Assembly: GCA_937958345.1 (NCBI GenBank)
Contig: CALGNW010000216.1
Coordinates: 1-10,998, forward strand
Reading direction: 5' to 3'
DNA: 10,998 nucleotides
Source of the DNA: an uncultured Neomegalonema sp.
GTDB taxonomy: Bacteria > Pseudomonadota > Alphaproteobacteria > Rhodobacterales > Rhodobacteraceae
The position numbers and the translations under genes are program-made. Below the pieces are notes generated by a model, which worked only from the letters and a program-made list of their open reading frames with translations, had not been told where the DNA came from and ran no database searches. Below, one piece after another: positions 1-5,980 of the stretch. How positions within the stretch are numbered: position 1 is the stretch's first letter; each line of letters begins with the position of its first letter.

Positions 1-1
1 G

Positions 2-787
2 ATACGGGTCAAGGTAACCGTTGATACCGAAGCGGGCGAAGCAACAATCGACTTCACCGGCACGTCGGATCACAGCCCGTTCAACTACAACGCCCCCCTC
101 GCCGTGTGCCACGCGGCGGTGCTGTATGTTTTCCGCACGCTGGTCGGGTCGGACATTCCGCTGAATGAAGGGTGCATGAAACCGCTCAAAGTAATCGCGC
201 CTGCCGGAACCATGATCAATGCGCAATATCCTGCCGCCGTTATCGCGGGCAATACCGAGGTCAGCCAGTCCATCACTGACTGCCTCTACGGCGCATTGAA
301 TGCCGTGGCGGGCTCACAAGGGACGGTCAATAATTTCGTCTGGGGCAATGACCGTTTTCAGAACTACGAGACCATCGGCGGCGGTGCTGGCGCCGGCAAC
401 GGGTTCGAGGGCGCAAGCGCCGTTCACACCCATATGACAAACACACGGCTCACGGACCCCGAAGTCCTCGAAACCCGCTTTCCTGTGCGGGTCGAAAAGT
501 TCGGCATCCGCAGCGGCTCGGGAGGCAAGGGTAAATGGAGCGGCGGTGAAGGGATAGAACGGGACGTCCTGTTTCTTGACGGCGTCACGGTCACGACGCT
601 CAGCTCTCACCGCATCACACAGCCGCGAGGAATGGATGGCGCGGATGACGGGGCCATCGGTGAAAACTCGGTGATCCGCGCAGACGGCACACGCGAGGCA
701 CTAAAGGGCAATGACCAGTGTGCCCTTGAACCGGGTGACATCTTTGCCATGCTCACACCGGGCGGCGGCGGCTGGGGAAAGGCCTGA
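2..787 (+). CDS. 5-oxoprolinase / hydantoinase B family protein, C-terminal part (5' end outside window)
   Basis: The frame is open from base 2 and gives 261 residues ending at the TGA at 785-787; the start lies outside the window. The family (HyuB / C-terminal half of ATP-dependent 5-oxoprolinase) opens cyclic amides such as 5-oxoproline or hydantoins in the cytoplasm, coupled to ATP use by the HyuA-type half. Visible hallmarks are DFTGTSDHSPFNYNAPLAV, a Gly-rich GGGAGAGNGFEGASAVHTHMTN segment shortly before TRLTDPEVLETRFPV, the RSGSGGKGKWSGGEG stretch, and the family-typical TPGGGGWGKA C-terminus. The TRLTDPE..E.R.PV run resembles fused eukaryote/bacterial-type 5-oxoprolinases of about 1200 residues, so I favour 5-oxoprolinase. 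A separate N-methylhydantoinase B subunit cannot be excluded without the upstream sequence. No frameshift or missing motif is seen in the part present. Confidence 0.9.
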   Translation: MRVKVTVDTEAGEATIDFTGTSDHSPFNYNAPLAVCHAAVLYVFRTLVGSDIPLNEGCMKPLKVIAPAGTMINAQYPAAVIAGNTEVSQSITDCLYGALNAVAGSQGTVNNFVWGNDRFQNYETIGGGAGAGNGFEGASAVHTHMTNTRLTDPEVLETRFPVRVEKFGIRSGSGGKGKWSGGEGIERDVLFLDGVTVTTLSSHRITQPRGMDGADDGAIGENSVIRADGTREALKGNDQCALEPGDIFAMLTPGGGGWGKA

Positions 788-815
788 GACGACAGCACAA
801 GCGGTGTGCCGTCTC
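786..815 (+). other. Intergenic hairpin after the 5-oxoprolinase gene
   Basis: A two-part hairpin begins inside the stop codon. The outer stem GAGACG (786-791) pairs with CGTCTC (810-815), and the inner stem GCACA (795-799) with TGTGC (805-809), with a three-base ACA bulge and an AGCGG loop. No T-run follows, so it is not a classical intrinsic terminator. It may end or stabilise the upstream message while allowing read-through into the downstream repair gene. Confidence 0.5.
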
Positions 816-835
816 GGATAGCAACGGGTTTCGAT

Positions 836-841
836 AGGAGG
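836..841 (+). promoter_or_regulatory. Shine-Dalgarno for the Tag gene
   Basis: A perfect AGGAGG lies 7 bases before a GTG codon at 849. It fixes that GTG as the start, because no ATG in this frame is as well placed. Confidence 0.85.
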
Positions 842-848
842 ACAGATC

Positions 849-1430
849 GTGGCTCAGAATAAACGATGCGATTGGTGCGGCGAAGACCCGGTTTACGTCG
901 CCTATCACGATACCGAGTGGGGCGTGCCCCAGTTCGACTCGCGCACGCTTTACGAAAAGCTGATGCTGGACGGATTTCAGGCCGGGCTGTCGTGGATTAC
1001 TATTCTCCGAAAACGCGACGGGTTCCGCGACGCCTTCGAAGGTTTCAAACCCGAAGTGGTGGCGCGCTATGGCGATAAGGAAATAGAGCGCCTCGTCAAC
1101 GATGCCCGCATTGTGCGCCATCGCGGAAAAATCACCGCGACCATCGGCAATGCACAGGCCTATCTGAAGATTTCCGAAACCGAGAGCTTCAGCGATTACC
1201 TGTGGAAGCATGTAGACGGAAGGCCGATCCAGAACCGGCCCGAGACAATGGCTGACGTACCCGCGCAAACGGATTTATCGGTCGCCATTTCAAAACAGCT
1301 CAAGAAAGACGGGTTCAAGTTCTGCGGCCCCACGATTGTCTACGCGGTGATGCAGGCAATGGGCATGGTCAACGACCATATGGTCGACTGCCCCCGCCAC
1401 AAGGCCTGCGCCGCCCTGGCCCCGAAATGA
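849..1430 (+). CDS. tag: DNA-3-methyladenine glycosylase I
   Basis: 193 residues, the normal length for Tag, from a GTG start with a perfect ribosome binding site. Tag removes 3-methyladenine from alkylated DNA in base-excision repair. The family zinc site is visible: Cys7 and His20 near the N-terminus (CDWCGEDPVYVAYHDTEWG) and His177 and Cys181 (HMVDC) near the end. The substrate pocket segment LMLDGFQAGLSWITILRKR is intact. By my alignment, the acidic residue equivalent to E. coli Tag Glu38 is Asp here (MLDG rather than LEG), a conservative change. C-terminal GPTIVYAVMQAMGMVNDH matches the family. The gene is 61 bases downstream of the 5-oxoprolinase and could be co-transcribed or have its own promoter. 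No SOS or Ada operator was recognised. Confidence 0.97.
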   Translation: MAQNKRCDWCGEDPVYVAYHDTEWGVPQFDSRTLYEKLMLDGFQAGLSWITILRKRDGFRDAFEGFKPEVVARYGDKEIERLVNDARIVRHRGKITATIGNAQAYLKISETESFSDYLWKHVDGRPIQNRPETMADVPAQTDLSVAISKQLKKDGFKFCGPTIVYAVMQAMGMVNDHMVDCPRHKACAALAPK

Positions 1431-1482
1431 ACCAGTCCCGGGCGACTCCTGTGCCGGTGTCTCAAAAACCTTCGGCTTGATG

Positions 1483-1552
1483 CCGCTCCTGCAGCGGAAT
1501 GGTTTTCTCACTCTCACAGTCTCCTCCAGCCCGAAGGCCGGAGGAGTTCTCT
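1483..1552 (+). terminator. Putative terminator region between convergent genes
   Basis: Two hairpins lie between the stop of tag and the stop of the convergent lipoprotein gene. The weaker has a CCGCT/AGCGG stem (1483-1487/1493-1497), with a TTTT shortly after at 1503-1506. The stronger spans 1521-1546: CTCCTCC pairs with GGAGGAG, then an A-C mismatch, then GCC/GGC closing a CGAA loop. It is followed on the + strand by TTCTCT, a poor T-run. It probably ends tag transcription and may also limit read-through from the opposite strand. Confidence 0.55.
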
Positions 1553-1562
1553 CGTCAGTGGA

Positions 1563-2291
1563 TTACTGAACCGTGATCGTTGGTGCGGTAACCGAGATTC
1601 CGCCAAAACCGACCGTTGCTGGCGTGGTCGAATACGTCGTCACCGGCGCAGCCGATACCATCGGAGCCGTCTCGGTTGTAACAACCGGTGCAGAAGCGGC
1701 AGGCACTTCGTCAATGTAAACCAGCGGTGCGCTCACTGACGTATTAAAGCTTGCCGGCGCATTGATGCTTGGCGGCGTAGCCGTCACAACCGATGCCGGA
1801 ATAACCGAGGTCGAAACAACTGTGGCCGGACCGGCTTGGTACTGTTGCAGCGCGGTGGTCAGGATTGCCTGACGGATCGCAGCCTGCATGCCGGTGATCT
1901 GCGCATCGGTCGACGGAACCAGCGCCTGCATGATGGCTTCCTGAACCAGTTGGCGTGTGATCGCACTCTGAAGCGCCGCCTGTTGCGCCGCAACGACAGC
2001 GGCGTCACCTGCGACGGCTGCGCCAGCCGCTGAGGTGGTTGCCGAGGCAGGAACCGCACCGCCTGCACCGCCCAGCAGGCCCGTACCCGCACCGCCGAGA
2101 CCGCCACCGAGGCTGCCACCGATTTGCGAAGCAAGCAGTTGACCTGATCCACCGCCGATTTGCGCTCCGGCGGCACTGCCGGCTGCTGCACCGGCGGTCG
2201 ACCCGAGGATACCGAGGCCCGTCGAACCGCAACCCGACAACATTACTGCGGTGGCTGCTGCGATACCGAAACCTTTAAGACCGTTCATCAT
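1563..2291 (-). CDS. Putative glycine-zipper lipoprotein, function unknown
   Basis: 242 residues; I do not recognise a named family. The N-terminus has a short basic start, a hydrophobic stretch and a lipobox LSGC with Cys21, so export and lipidation are predicted. Residues ~24-80 are extremely Gly/Ala-rich with repeated GxxxG-type spacing (for example GSTAGAAAGSAAGAQIGGG), like glycine-zipper segments of small outer-membrane lipoproteins. Residues ~95-155 form a Gln/Ala-rich, probably helical part (AAQQAALQSAITRQLVQEAI). The remaining third is Thr/Val/Pro/Ala-rich and ends in TVQ. ATG ATG gives two adjacent possible starts; AAAGAGAG (2304-2297) is a weak ribosome binding site for either. It is separated from the TlpA-like genes by a terminator hairpin and has its own upstream region with palindromes. 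The composition could make similarity searches noisy. Confidence 0.75.
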   Translation of the reverse strand: MMNGLKGFGIAAATAVMLSGCGSTGLGILGSTAGAAAGSAAGAQIGGGSGQLLASQIGGSLGGGLGGAGTGLLGGAGGAVPASATTSAAGAAVAGDAAVVAAQQAALQSAITRQLVQEAIMQALVPSTDAQITGMQAAIRQAILTTALQQYQAGPATVVSTSVIPASVVTATPPSINAPASFNTSVSAPLVYIDEVPAASAPVVTTETAPMVSAAPVTTYSTTPATVGFGGISVTAPTITVQ

Positions 2292-2332
2292 CGTTTCTCT
2301 CTTTCAGATTGAATTTATTGATCCGGGGTAAG

Positions 2333-2365
2333 CTGCGAATTCGCAGACCTTCTCGCAAATTGCGA
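2333..2365. promoter_or_regulatory. Two adjacent palindromes, candidate operator
   Basis: CTGCGAATTCGCAG (2333-2346) is a perfect 14-base palindrome. TCGCAAATTGCGA (2353-2365) is a perfect 13-base palindrome around a central A. Their half-sites are alike (TGCGAA and TCGCAA), and their centres lie about 19-20 bases apart, near two helical turns, 40-70 bases upstream of the lipoprotein start. That arrangement is typical of paired regulator dimer sites; no known regulator is assigned. Confidence 0.4.
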
Positions 2366-2569
2366 CACGATTTAGCGACGCCCCCAACCCGCACACACCA
2401 ATAAGACCGGCGGGCTGGTACGCGCTTGCGCCAACCTCTGCCGTTTCAGTGATGTGTTTTCGGATCGTGTGCATCATGTCGCTCGCTAACTCACCTTACG
2501 TGTCGTTAACGGAGCAAGAAATTTGCCTAACGCGGGTTAACCCTAATCAAATCTTAATGATACAATCTA

Positions 2570-2600
2570 TAGGCGAAATACCCGCATCTTTGGCGGGTAT
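2570..2600 (-). terminator. Intrinsic terminator of the TlpA-like gene array
   Basis: A perfect 8-bp stem (ATACCCGC at 2578-2585 with GCGGGTAT at 2593-2600) closes a 7-base loop. It starts 18 bases past the stop of the last TlpA-like gene. In the - strand transcript the stem runs into UAUUUCGCC, so the U-run is short. Position and stem quality support a terminator. Confidence 0.65.
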
Positions 2601-2617
2601 CTCTGGACGGCAGGAAC

Positions 2618-3163
2618 TTAACTCGCAGCGAGGGACCGCAGATAACCGCGCGCCGCATCACCATCCCAATCGACCAGGCCCCAAACCCGCGCAACAACCG
2701 CACCGCGCTTATCGATAATAAACGATGTCGGCGTTGCGATGCTCATGCGGTTGAAATTCTCAACACTGAGGATCGTGCCGTTAAACTTATCCACATCCAT
2801 AATCGGTTTAAGGTTCGACAGGCCGGTCCGCGCGAGATGGCCGGTGATTGTACCAATGCTCTGATCCATGCCGAGCGCGACCACCTTTACGCCCTCGCCC
2901 TGCATCTCGCCGTGCAGGCGATCCAAAACCGGCATTTCCTTATGGCAATAAGGGCAGTTGACCTGCCACAGAGTCACAATCAGCACATCACCCTGAAAAT
3001 CGGCCAGACTGCCCTGACTGCCATCGACATACATCAGCGGCTTGGTTGGCACGATCTTACCGTCGGTAATCAGGGTTACGTTCGGGGCAAACCCCTCCTG
3101 CTCGGCAAAGGCGGGTGCGGTGAGGGTCATCACGAAAGCGGCAATCAGAGCGAAGATACGCAT
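2618..3163 (-). CDS. TlpA-like periplasmic thioredoxin-fold protein (CPYC)
   Basis: 181 residues. A Sec signal peptide (MRIFALIAAFVMTLTAPAFA, cleavage likely after residue 20) sends it to the periplasm. The thioredoxin-like (TlpA/ResA/AhpC-TSA type) fold is shown by the WQVNCPYCHKEMP active site, Cys70-Pro-Tyr-Cys73, and the cis-proline loop ATPTSFIIDKRG with Pro145. Such proteins reduce or shuffle disulfides outside the cytoplasm, often for cytochrome c maturation or metal-centre assembly; the partner here is unknown. Start: AAGGA (3175-3171) lies 7 bases before the ATG. It is the last of four same-strand genes of this type and is closed by a terminator hairpin. It is a close paralogue of the gene just upstream, with a nearly identical C-terminus (GLVDWDGDAARGYLRSLAA). 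CPYC resembles the glutaredoxin dipeptide, but the rest of the protein is TlpA-like. Confidence 0.9.
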   Translation of the reverse strand: MRIFALIAAFVMTLTAPAFAEQEGFAPNVTLITDGKIVPTKPLMYVDGSQGSLADFQGDVLIVTLWQVNCPYCHKEMPVLDRLHGEMQGEGVKVVALGMDQSIGTITGHLARTGLSNLKPIMDVDKFNGTILSVENFNRMSIATPTSFIIDKRGAVVARVWGLVDWDGDAARGYLRSLAAS

Positions 3164-3228
3164 GGGTCGATCCTTAAATTTTCCCGACGAGCGATCTTCG
3201 GGCGGATAGATTAACGAAGTGGTAACAC

Positions 3229-3771
3229 TTATCCCGCTGCCAGCGATCTCAGATAGCCGCGCGCCGCATCACCGTCCCAGTCGACAAGCCCCAGCACCGT
3301 TGCAACGACCTTGCCATTTTTATCCACGATAAAGCTGGTCGGTGTGACCACACCAAGGCGTCCGAAATGCTCGACACTCATAATCAATCCGTTCAGCATA
3401 TCGACATCCTGAATCGCGGGCAAATTCGGCCAGTCCATTCGGTCCAAATGCGCAGTGATCGCGCTCATATCCTGATCAAGGCTCAGGGGGACCACGCGCA
3501 CGCCGTCATCTGCCATCTCGGCGGATAAACGGTTTAGAACCGGCATTTCCTTGCGGCAGAACGGACAACTGATTTGCCACATCGTGACCACTGTGACGGC
3601 TCCGTTAAAGTCTTCGAGCGTCCCTTTGCGTCCATCGGCATAGCTGATCTCGTTGTTTGGAACCGACTTCGATCCGTCCGTCAGGGTGACGTTATCGGCA
3701 AACCCCTCCTGAGCCATAACCGGCGCGGCAAAGGCCACAACAAATGCAGCGACAACAGCAAGTAAGCGCAT
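3229..3771 (-). CDS. TlpA-like periplasmic thioredoxin-fold protein (CPFC)
   Basis: 180 residues. Signal peptide residues 1-20 (ends APVMA), then the mature start QEGFADNVTL. Active site WQISCPFCRKEMP with Cys69 and Cys72, cis-proline loop VVTPTSFIVDKNG with Pro144. Predicted role: periplasmic thiol-disulfide oxidoreductase. It aligns end to end with the next gene downstream, with one- to two-residue gaps and by eye roughly half of positions identical. Even the DNA of the last ~60 bases of the two genes is strongly conserved, so the pair is a tandem duplication. The ribosome binding site AGAAGGA (3786-3780) is 8 bases before the ATG. The gap to the downstream copy is 65 bases with no terminator seen, consistent with one transcript. 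Confidence 0.9.
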   Translation of the reverse strand: MRLLAVVAAFVVAFAAPVMAQEGFADNVTLTDGSKSVPNNEISYADGRKGTLEDFNGAVTVVTMWQISCPFCRKEMPVLNRLSAEMADDGVRVVPLSLDQDMSAITAHLDRMDWPNLPAIQDVDMLNGLIMSVEHFGRLGVVTPTSFIVDKNGKVVATVLGLVDWDGDAARGYLRSLAAG

Positions 3772-3790
3772 TTTGACAATCCTTCTCTGT

Positions 3791-3815
3791 CCCGCGCGCC
3801 GCAGCGCGCAGGGGA
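3791..3815 (-). promoter_or_regulatory. GC-rich intercistronic hairpin
   Basis: GCGCGC (3794-3799) pairs with GCGCGC (3804-3809) around a CGCA loop, and the stem can extend with CCC/GGG across a one-base bulge. It lies in the 77-base gap between the second and third TlpA-like genes, just ahead of the AGAAGGA ribosome binding site. There is no U-run on either side, so termination is unlikely. An mRNA processing or stability element, or a translation-modulating stem, is possible. Confidence 0.35.
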
Positions 3816-3848
3816 TACTAAAAATTCAGCCGTGATTGTTGGTTGAGT

Positions 3849-4427
3849 TCAGATGCCGCCTTTGGCGATCAGGGTCTCGATCAGATTGGTGGCCTTCGGG
3901 CCCTCCCACTCCTGCGGTCCCACCAGCACAGCGACCATCTGCGCATCCGCGTTCAGCACCAAATGCACCGGCGTCGCACGAAAGCACAATTCACTGAACA
4001 GCGTCGCGCCGGGGTCAGTATTCGCATCCATCGAGCCATAGCCCTTCTGCGCGAGGTATCGCACAACCTCTTCACGCTCGCCCTGAACCGAGACCGCAAG
4101 AAAGTTCATCCCGCCCTGCGGTTTGTACCGGTCCAGCATCGCATTCAGCGACGGCCCCTCGTACTGGCAACCCGGACAGCGCGGAAACCAGAACGTCACC
4201 AGCGAGGCTTTACCCGCTAAATCGGACAGGCGGGCCTTGCTGCCGTCGGGACGTTCCCAGGCAATATCAGGCGGGGTTTCAGGCGCGGGAAACGCCTTAA
4301 AGCCCGGATAGATAAAGATGTCGCTCCGCATCGGATTTGCACAGGCAAACGCGACGGAAGTACCCGTCACCGCCATCATCAATCCAAGAACGCAGGCGCG
4401 CAGCGCGCGCTGAAACAGACCCGGCAT
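3849..4427 (-). CDS. TlpA-like exported thioredoxin-fold protein (CPGC)
   Basis: 192 residues from the ATG at 4427. A longer reading of the frame to 4493 would overlap the upstream gene by 64 bases and place extra residues before the signal peptide. The chosen start gives a good signal sequence (basic RALR, hydrophobic CVLGLMMAV, cleavage near AFA at residues 27-29) and sits 2 bases after the upstream stop (TAGTCATG), implying translational coupling. Thioredoxin-type fold: DLAGKASLVTFWFPRCPGCQ with Cys84-Pro-Gly-Cys87, and an ATPVHLVL cis-proline loop with Pro153. Cys29 at the expected mature N-terminus and Cys148 just before the cis-Pro loop are extra cysteines absent from the other three. 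It lacks the KEMP/EMPEL sequence after CxxC, having YEGPSLNAM instead, so it is the most divergent member. It may have a distinct substrate or act as the redox partner of its neighbour. Confidence 0.87.
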   Translation of the reverse strand: MPGLFQRALRACVLGLMMAVTGTSVAFACANPMRSDIFIYPGFKAFPAPETPPDIAWERPDGSKARLSDLAGKASLVTFWFPRCPGCQYEGPSLNAMLDRYKPQGGMNFLAVSVQGEREEVVRYLAQKGYGSMDANTDPGATLFSELCFRATPVHLVLNADAQMVAVLVGPQEWEGPKATNLIETLIAKGGI

Positions 4428-4429
4428 GA

Positions 4430-5017
4430 CTATACACCCGCCAATGAACGCAAATACGCAATGCTCTCGGGCGACGTCCAATCGACCTTCCACCCTTGCA
4501 GTACGGCAATCACATCGCCGGTCGGCGAGATAAAGAATGTCGTCGGCGTTCCGACAGGATCGGGGTTAAACAGTCGTCCGGCATTGCGCGCACTGACATC
4601 CAGCGCGACGGGCAGATGATCCAGCTTTTTGCGGTCGTAGTATTTACGCACCCGCTTCATCGCGTCTTCGGGCGCTTCACGAAATACCACCTCGTCAATC
4701 GAGATTGGCAACACGCGGATATTGCTGATCCCCTGATCATCCAGCAGCTTCGACAGTTTGCTCAGTTCGGGCATTTCAATCTGGCAGTTCGGGCAGGTTG
4801 TAAACCAGACGGTCGCCAGAACCAGTTCGCCGGGATAATCCGTCAGCTTTTTGCTCGTGCCATCCTCGAACAGGATTTCGCCCTCGGGCGGGGAAAAAGG
4901 CGCAAACCCCGTGATAATCTGACTTTCAATCGTCTCCGTTCCGCGCGCCTGCGACGGTCCGACCATGGAAAGGGACGTCAGGGCAAAGACGGCCCCGGCA
5001 AAAATGTGCTTCAGCAT
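4430..5017 (-). CDS. TlpA-like exported thioredoxin-fold protein (CPNC), first gene of the array
   Basis: 195 residues. N-terminal signal peptide MLKHIFAGAVFALTSLSMVG followed by PSQARG; cleavage likely after SQA. Active site WFTTCPNCQIEMPEL with Cys75-Pro-Asn-Cys78, cis-proline loop VGTPTTFFISPTG with Pro158, and a helical insert between them rich in charged residues (APEDAMKRVRKYYDRKK). The C-terminus SIAYLRSLAGV echoes the YLRSLAA ends of the duplicated pair. It is predicted to be a periplasmic thiol-disulfide oxidoreductase of the TlpA/ResA group. The ribosome binding site GTGAGG (5028-5023) is 5 bases before the ATG. It probably leads an operon with the next gene (2-base gap), possibly all four. 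No DsbD/CcdA-type electron donor or cytochrome c gene is in the window. Confidence 0.9.
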   Translation of the reverse strand: MLKHIFAGAVFALTSLSMVGPSQARGTETIESQIITGFAPFSPPEGEILFEDGTSKKLTDYPGELVLATVWFTTCPNCQIEMPELSKLSKLLDDQGISNIRVLPISIDEVVFREAPEDAMKRVRKYYDRKKLDHLPVALDVSARNAGRLFNPDPVGTPTTFFISPTGDVIAVLQGWKVDWTSPESIAYLRSLAGV

Positions 5018-5261
5018 AACAACCTCACTCGATGTTCCGCGACACTATCCGCCCGCATCCGGTCTGTCGCTTGTCTGTACTTCACAATCAGATGAAGACG
5101 GCATCAGTAGGGCGTCCGTGTTCACAACCCCGTCAGATCGGCACCGTTCCGGCGATGATCGTGTTGGCCGCCCCGCCGATCCAGCCCGCGGCGCCTCATC
5201 CCTGACCTAACCTGCGATCAAGTCTTTGCCAAACCGCCCTGATCCGGCCCATACTCTGCCA
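5018..5261. promoter_or_regulatory. Divergent intergenic region
   Basis: 244 bases separate the divergently read TlpA-like array and the small membrane protein/YcgN pair, so promoters for both should lie here. A small inverted repeat CTTCA/TGAAG (5080-5084/5093-5097) is the only clear structure. I see no secure -35/-10 pair and no gene. Confidence 0.4.
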
Positions 5262-5525
5262 ATGAACAAAGATACCCAAGCAGAAGACGCCCAAGCCCGG
5301 CTGGATCAGTTGCGGCACGAGGCGGGCGGCGCACTCACGGGCCGCGAGGTCCGCAAGCGCCACGGCCTCGACCCGAGCGAAGCCAATGATGATCCGCCGC
5401 TCGACTGGAGCGCAACGCCCCTGAACATCACGCTTCAGATTCTTGCCGTTGCTCTGTTTCTCGCCGTTGTGTGGTTTATCGTTTCCTCGTTCTTCGGCGG
5501 CTTTGGCGAAGTGCTGTCGCGGTGA
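5262..5525 (+). CDS. Small C-tail-anchored membrane protein, function unknown
   Basis: 87 residues from the ATG at 5262. A TTG at 5226 would add 12 residues; neither start has a clear ribosome binding site, and the ATG gives a plausible charged N-terminus. Residues ~1-50 are hydrophilic and charged (LDQLRHEAGGALTGREVRKRHGLD), followed by one predicted membrane helix at ~55-77 (ITLQILAVALFLAVVWFIVSS) and a short tail. No enzymatic motif is seen. Its stop overlaps the start of the downstream YcgN gene in a GTGA junction, so the two are probably co-translated and may work together. I do not recognise a named family. Confidence 0.75.
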   Translation: MNKDTQAEDAQARLDQLRHEAGGALTGREVRKRHGLDPSEANDDPPLDWSATPLNITLQILAVALFLAVVWFIVSSFFGGFGEVLSR

Positions 5526-5965
5526 CAAAAAAGTTCTGGGAAACGGTCCCCCTGACCGAGATGACCGGGGACCAGTGGGAAAGTCTGTGCGACGGCTGCG
5601 GCAAATGCTGTTTGCTGAAACTCGAAGACGAGGATGACGGCACACTGACCTACACCGACATCGCCTGTCGGCTGTTCGATGACAGCACGTGCCGGTGCAT
5701 GAATTATCCGCTGCGCAAGATGATGGTCGAGGGCTGTATTCTTCTCACGCCCGAGACTCTGCCGGAAACTCAAAAATGGTTACCCCGAACCTGCGCCTAT
5801 CGTCTGATCGCCGAGGGCAAACCGCTGGCGGACTGGCATCCCCTTGTCTCCGGTTCGGCTGACACCGTTCATGCCGCCGGCATCTCGATGCAAAACGCGA
5901 CTGTTCCCGAATACGAGGTCGACGAGGAGGACTGGTACGATCACGCCATCGACGAACAGGTTTAA
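5522..5965 (+). CDS. ycgN: YcgN family cysteine-cluster protein (UPF0260 / YkgJ-type)
   Basis: 147 residues from a GTG start at 5522 that shares GTGA with the upstream stop; a longer reading to an ATG at 5471 would add residues that are an out-of-frame shadow of the membrane helix. It matches E. coli YcgN over its length: FWETVPLTEMTGDQWESLC near the start, the CDGCGKCC cluster (Cys23, 26, 29, 30), ACR (Cys49), TCRCMNY (Cys57, 59), GC (Cys72), and TCAYRLIAEGKPLADWHPL (Cys91). The conserved cysteines suggest binding of a metal ion or iron-sulfur centre, but the biochemical role is not established. It is cytoplasmic, with no signal peptide. The tail is very acidic (EYEVDEEDWYDH). It ends 15 bases before the convergent RTX gene, with no terminator hairpin visible between them. 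Confidence 0.95.
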   Translation: MTKKFWETVPLTEMTGDQWESLCDGCGKCCLLKLEDEDDGTLTYTDIACRLFDDSTCRCMNYPLRKMMVEGCILLTPETLPETQKWLPRTCAYRLIAEGKPLADWHPLVSGSADTVHAAGISMQNATVPEYEVDEEDWYDHAIDEQV

Positions 5966-5980
5966 TCGCTTTCGCAAGTT

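Larger units (their letters stand above)
2292..2617. other. 326-base gene-free region between lipoprotein and TlpA-like genes
   Basis: No convincing gene is seen. The stretch upstream of the lipoprotein holds two adjacent palindromes (2333-2346 and 2353-2365). The part near 2490-2575 is noticeably more AT-rich than its surroundings and contains a GGGTTAACCC palindrome (2534-2543). The end nearest the TlpA-like gene carries its terminator hairpin. It therefore most likely contains the lipoprotein promoter, but I cannot point to a secure -35/-10 pair. Confidence 0.6.

Noticed and set aside
753..1268. 171-residue - strand open frame opposite tag
   Set aside because: Tag on the + strand is unmistakable with zinc ligands and a perfect ribosome binding site; the antisense frame has no family features.
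2501..2560. Possible CtrA-type sites from the several TTAA words (GTTAAC, GGGTTAACCC)
   Set aside because: I could not find two TTAA half-sites at the required 7-base spacing, so the motif is not supported.
2449..2718. 89-residue + strand frame starting in the gene-free region
   Set aside because: It runs through the terminator hairpin and into the 3' end of the opposite CPYC gene, and lacks a ribosome binding site and motifs.
4428..4493. Upstream extension of the CPGC protein by 22 residues
   Set aside because: It would overlap the coding region of the preceding gene, and the added residues precede an already complete signal peptide starting at the ATG at 4427.
4496..5095. 199-residue + strand open frame opposite the CPNC gene
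   Set aside because: Antisense to a gene with a signal peptide, CxxC and cis-proline; its translation is Arg/Gln-rich with no motif.
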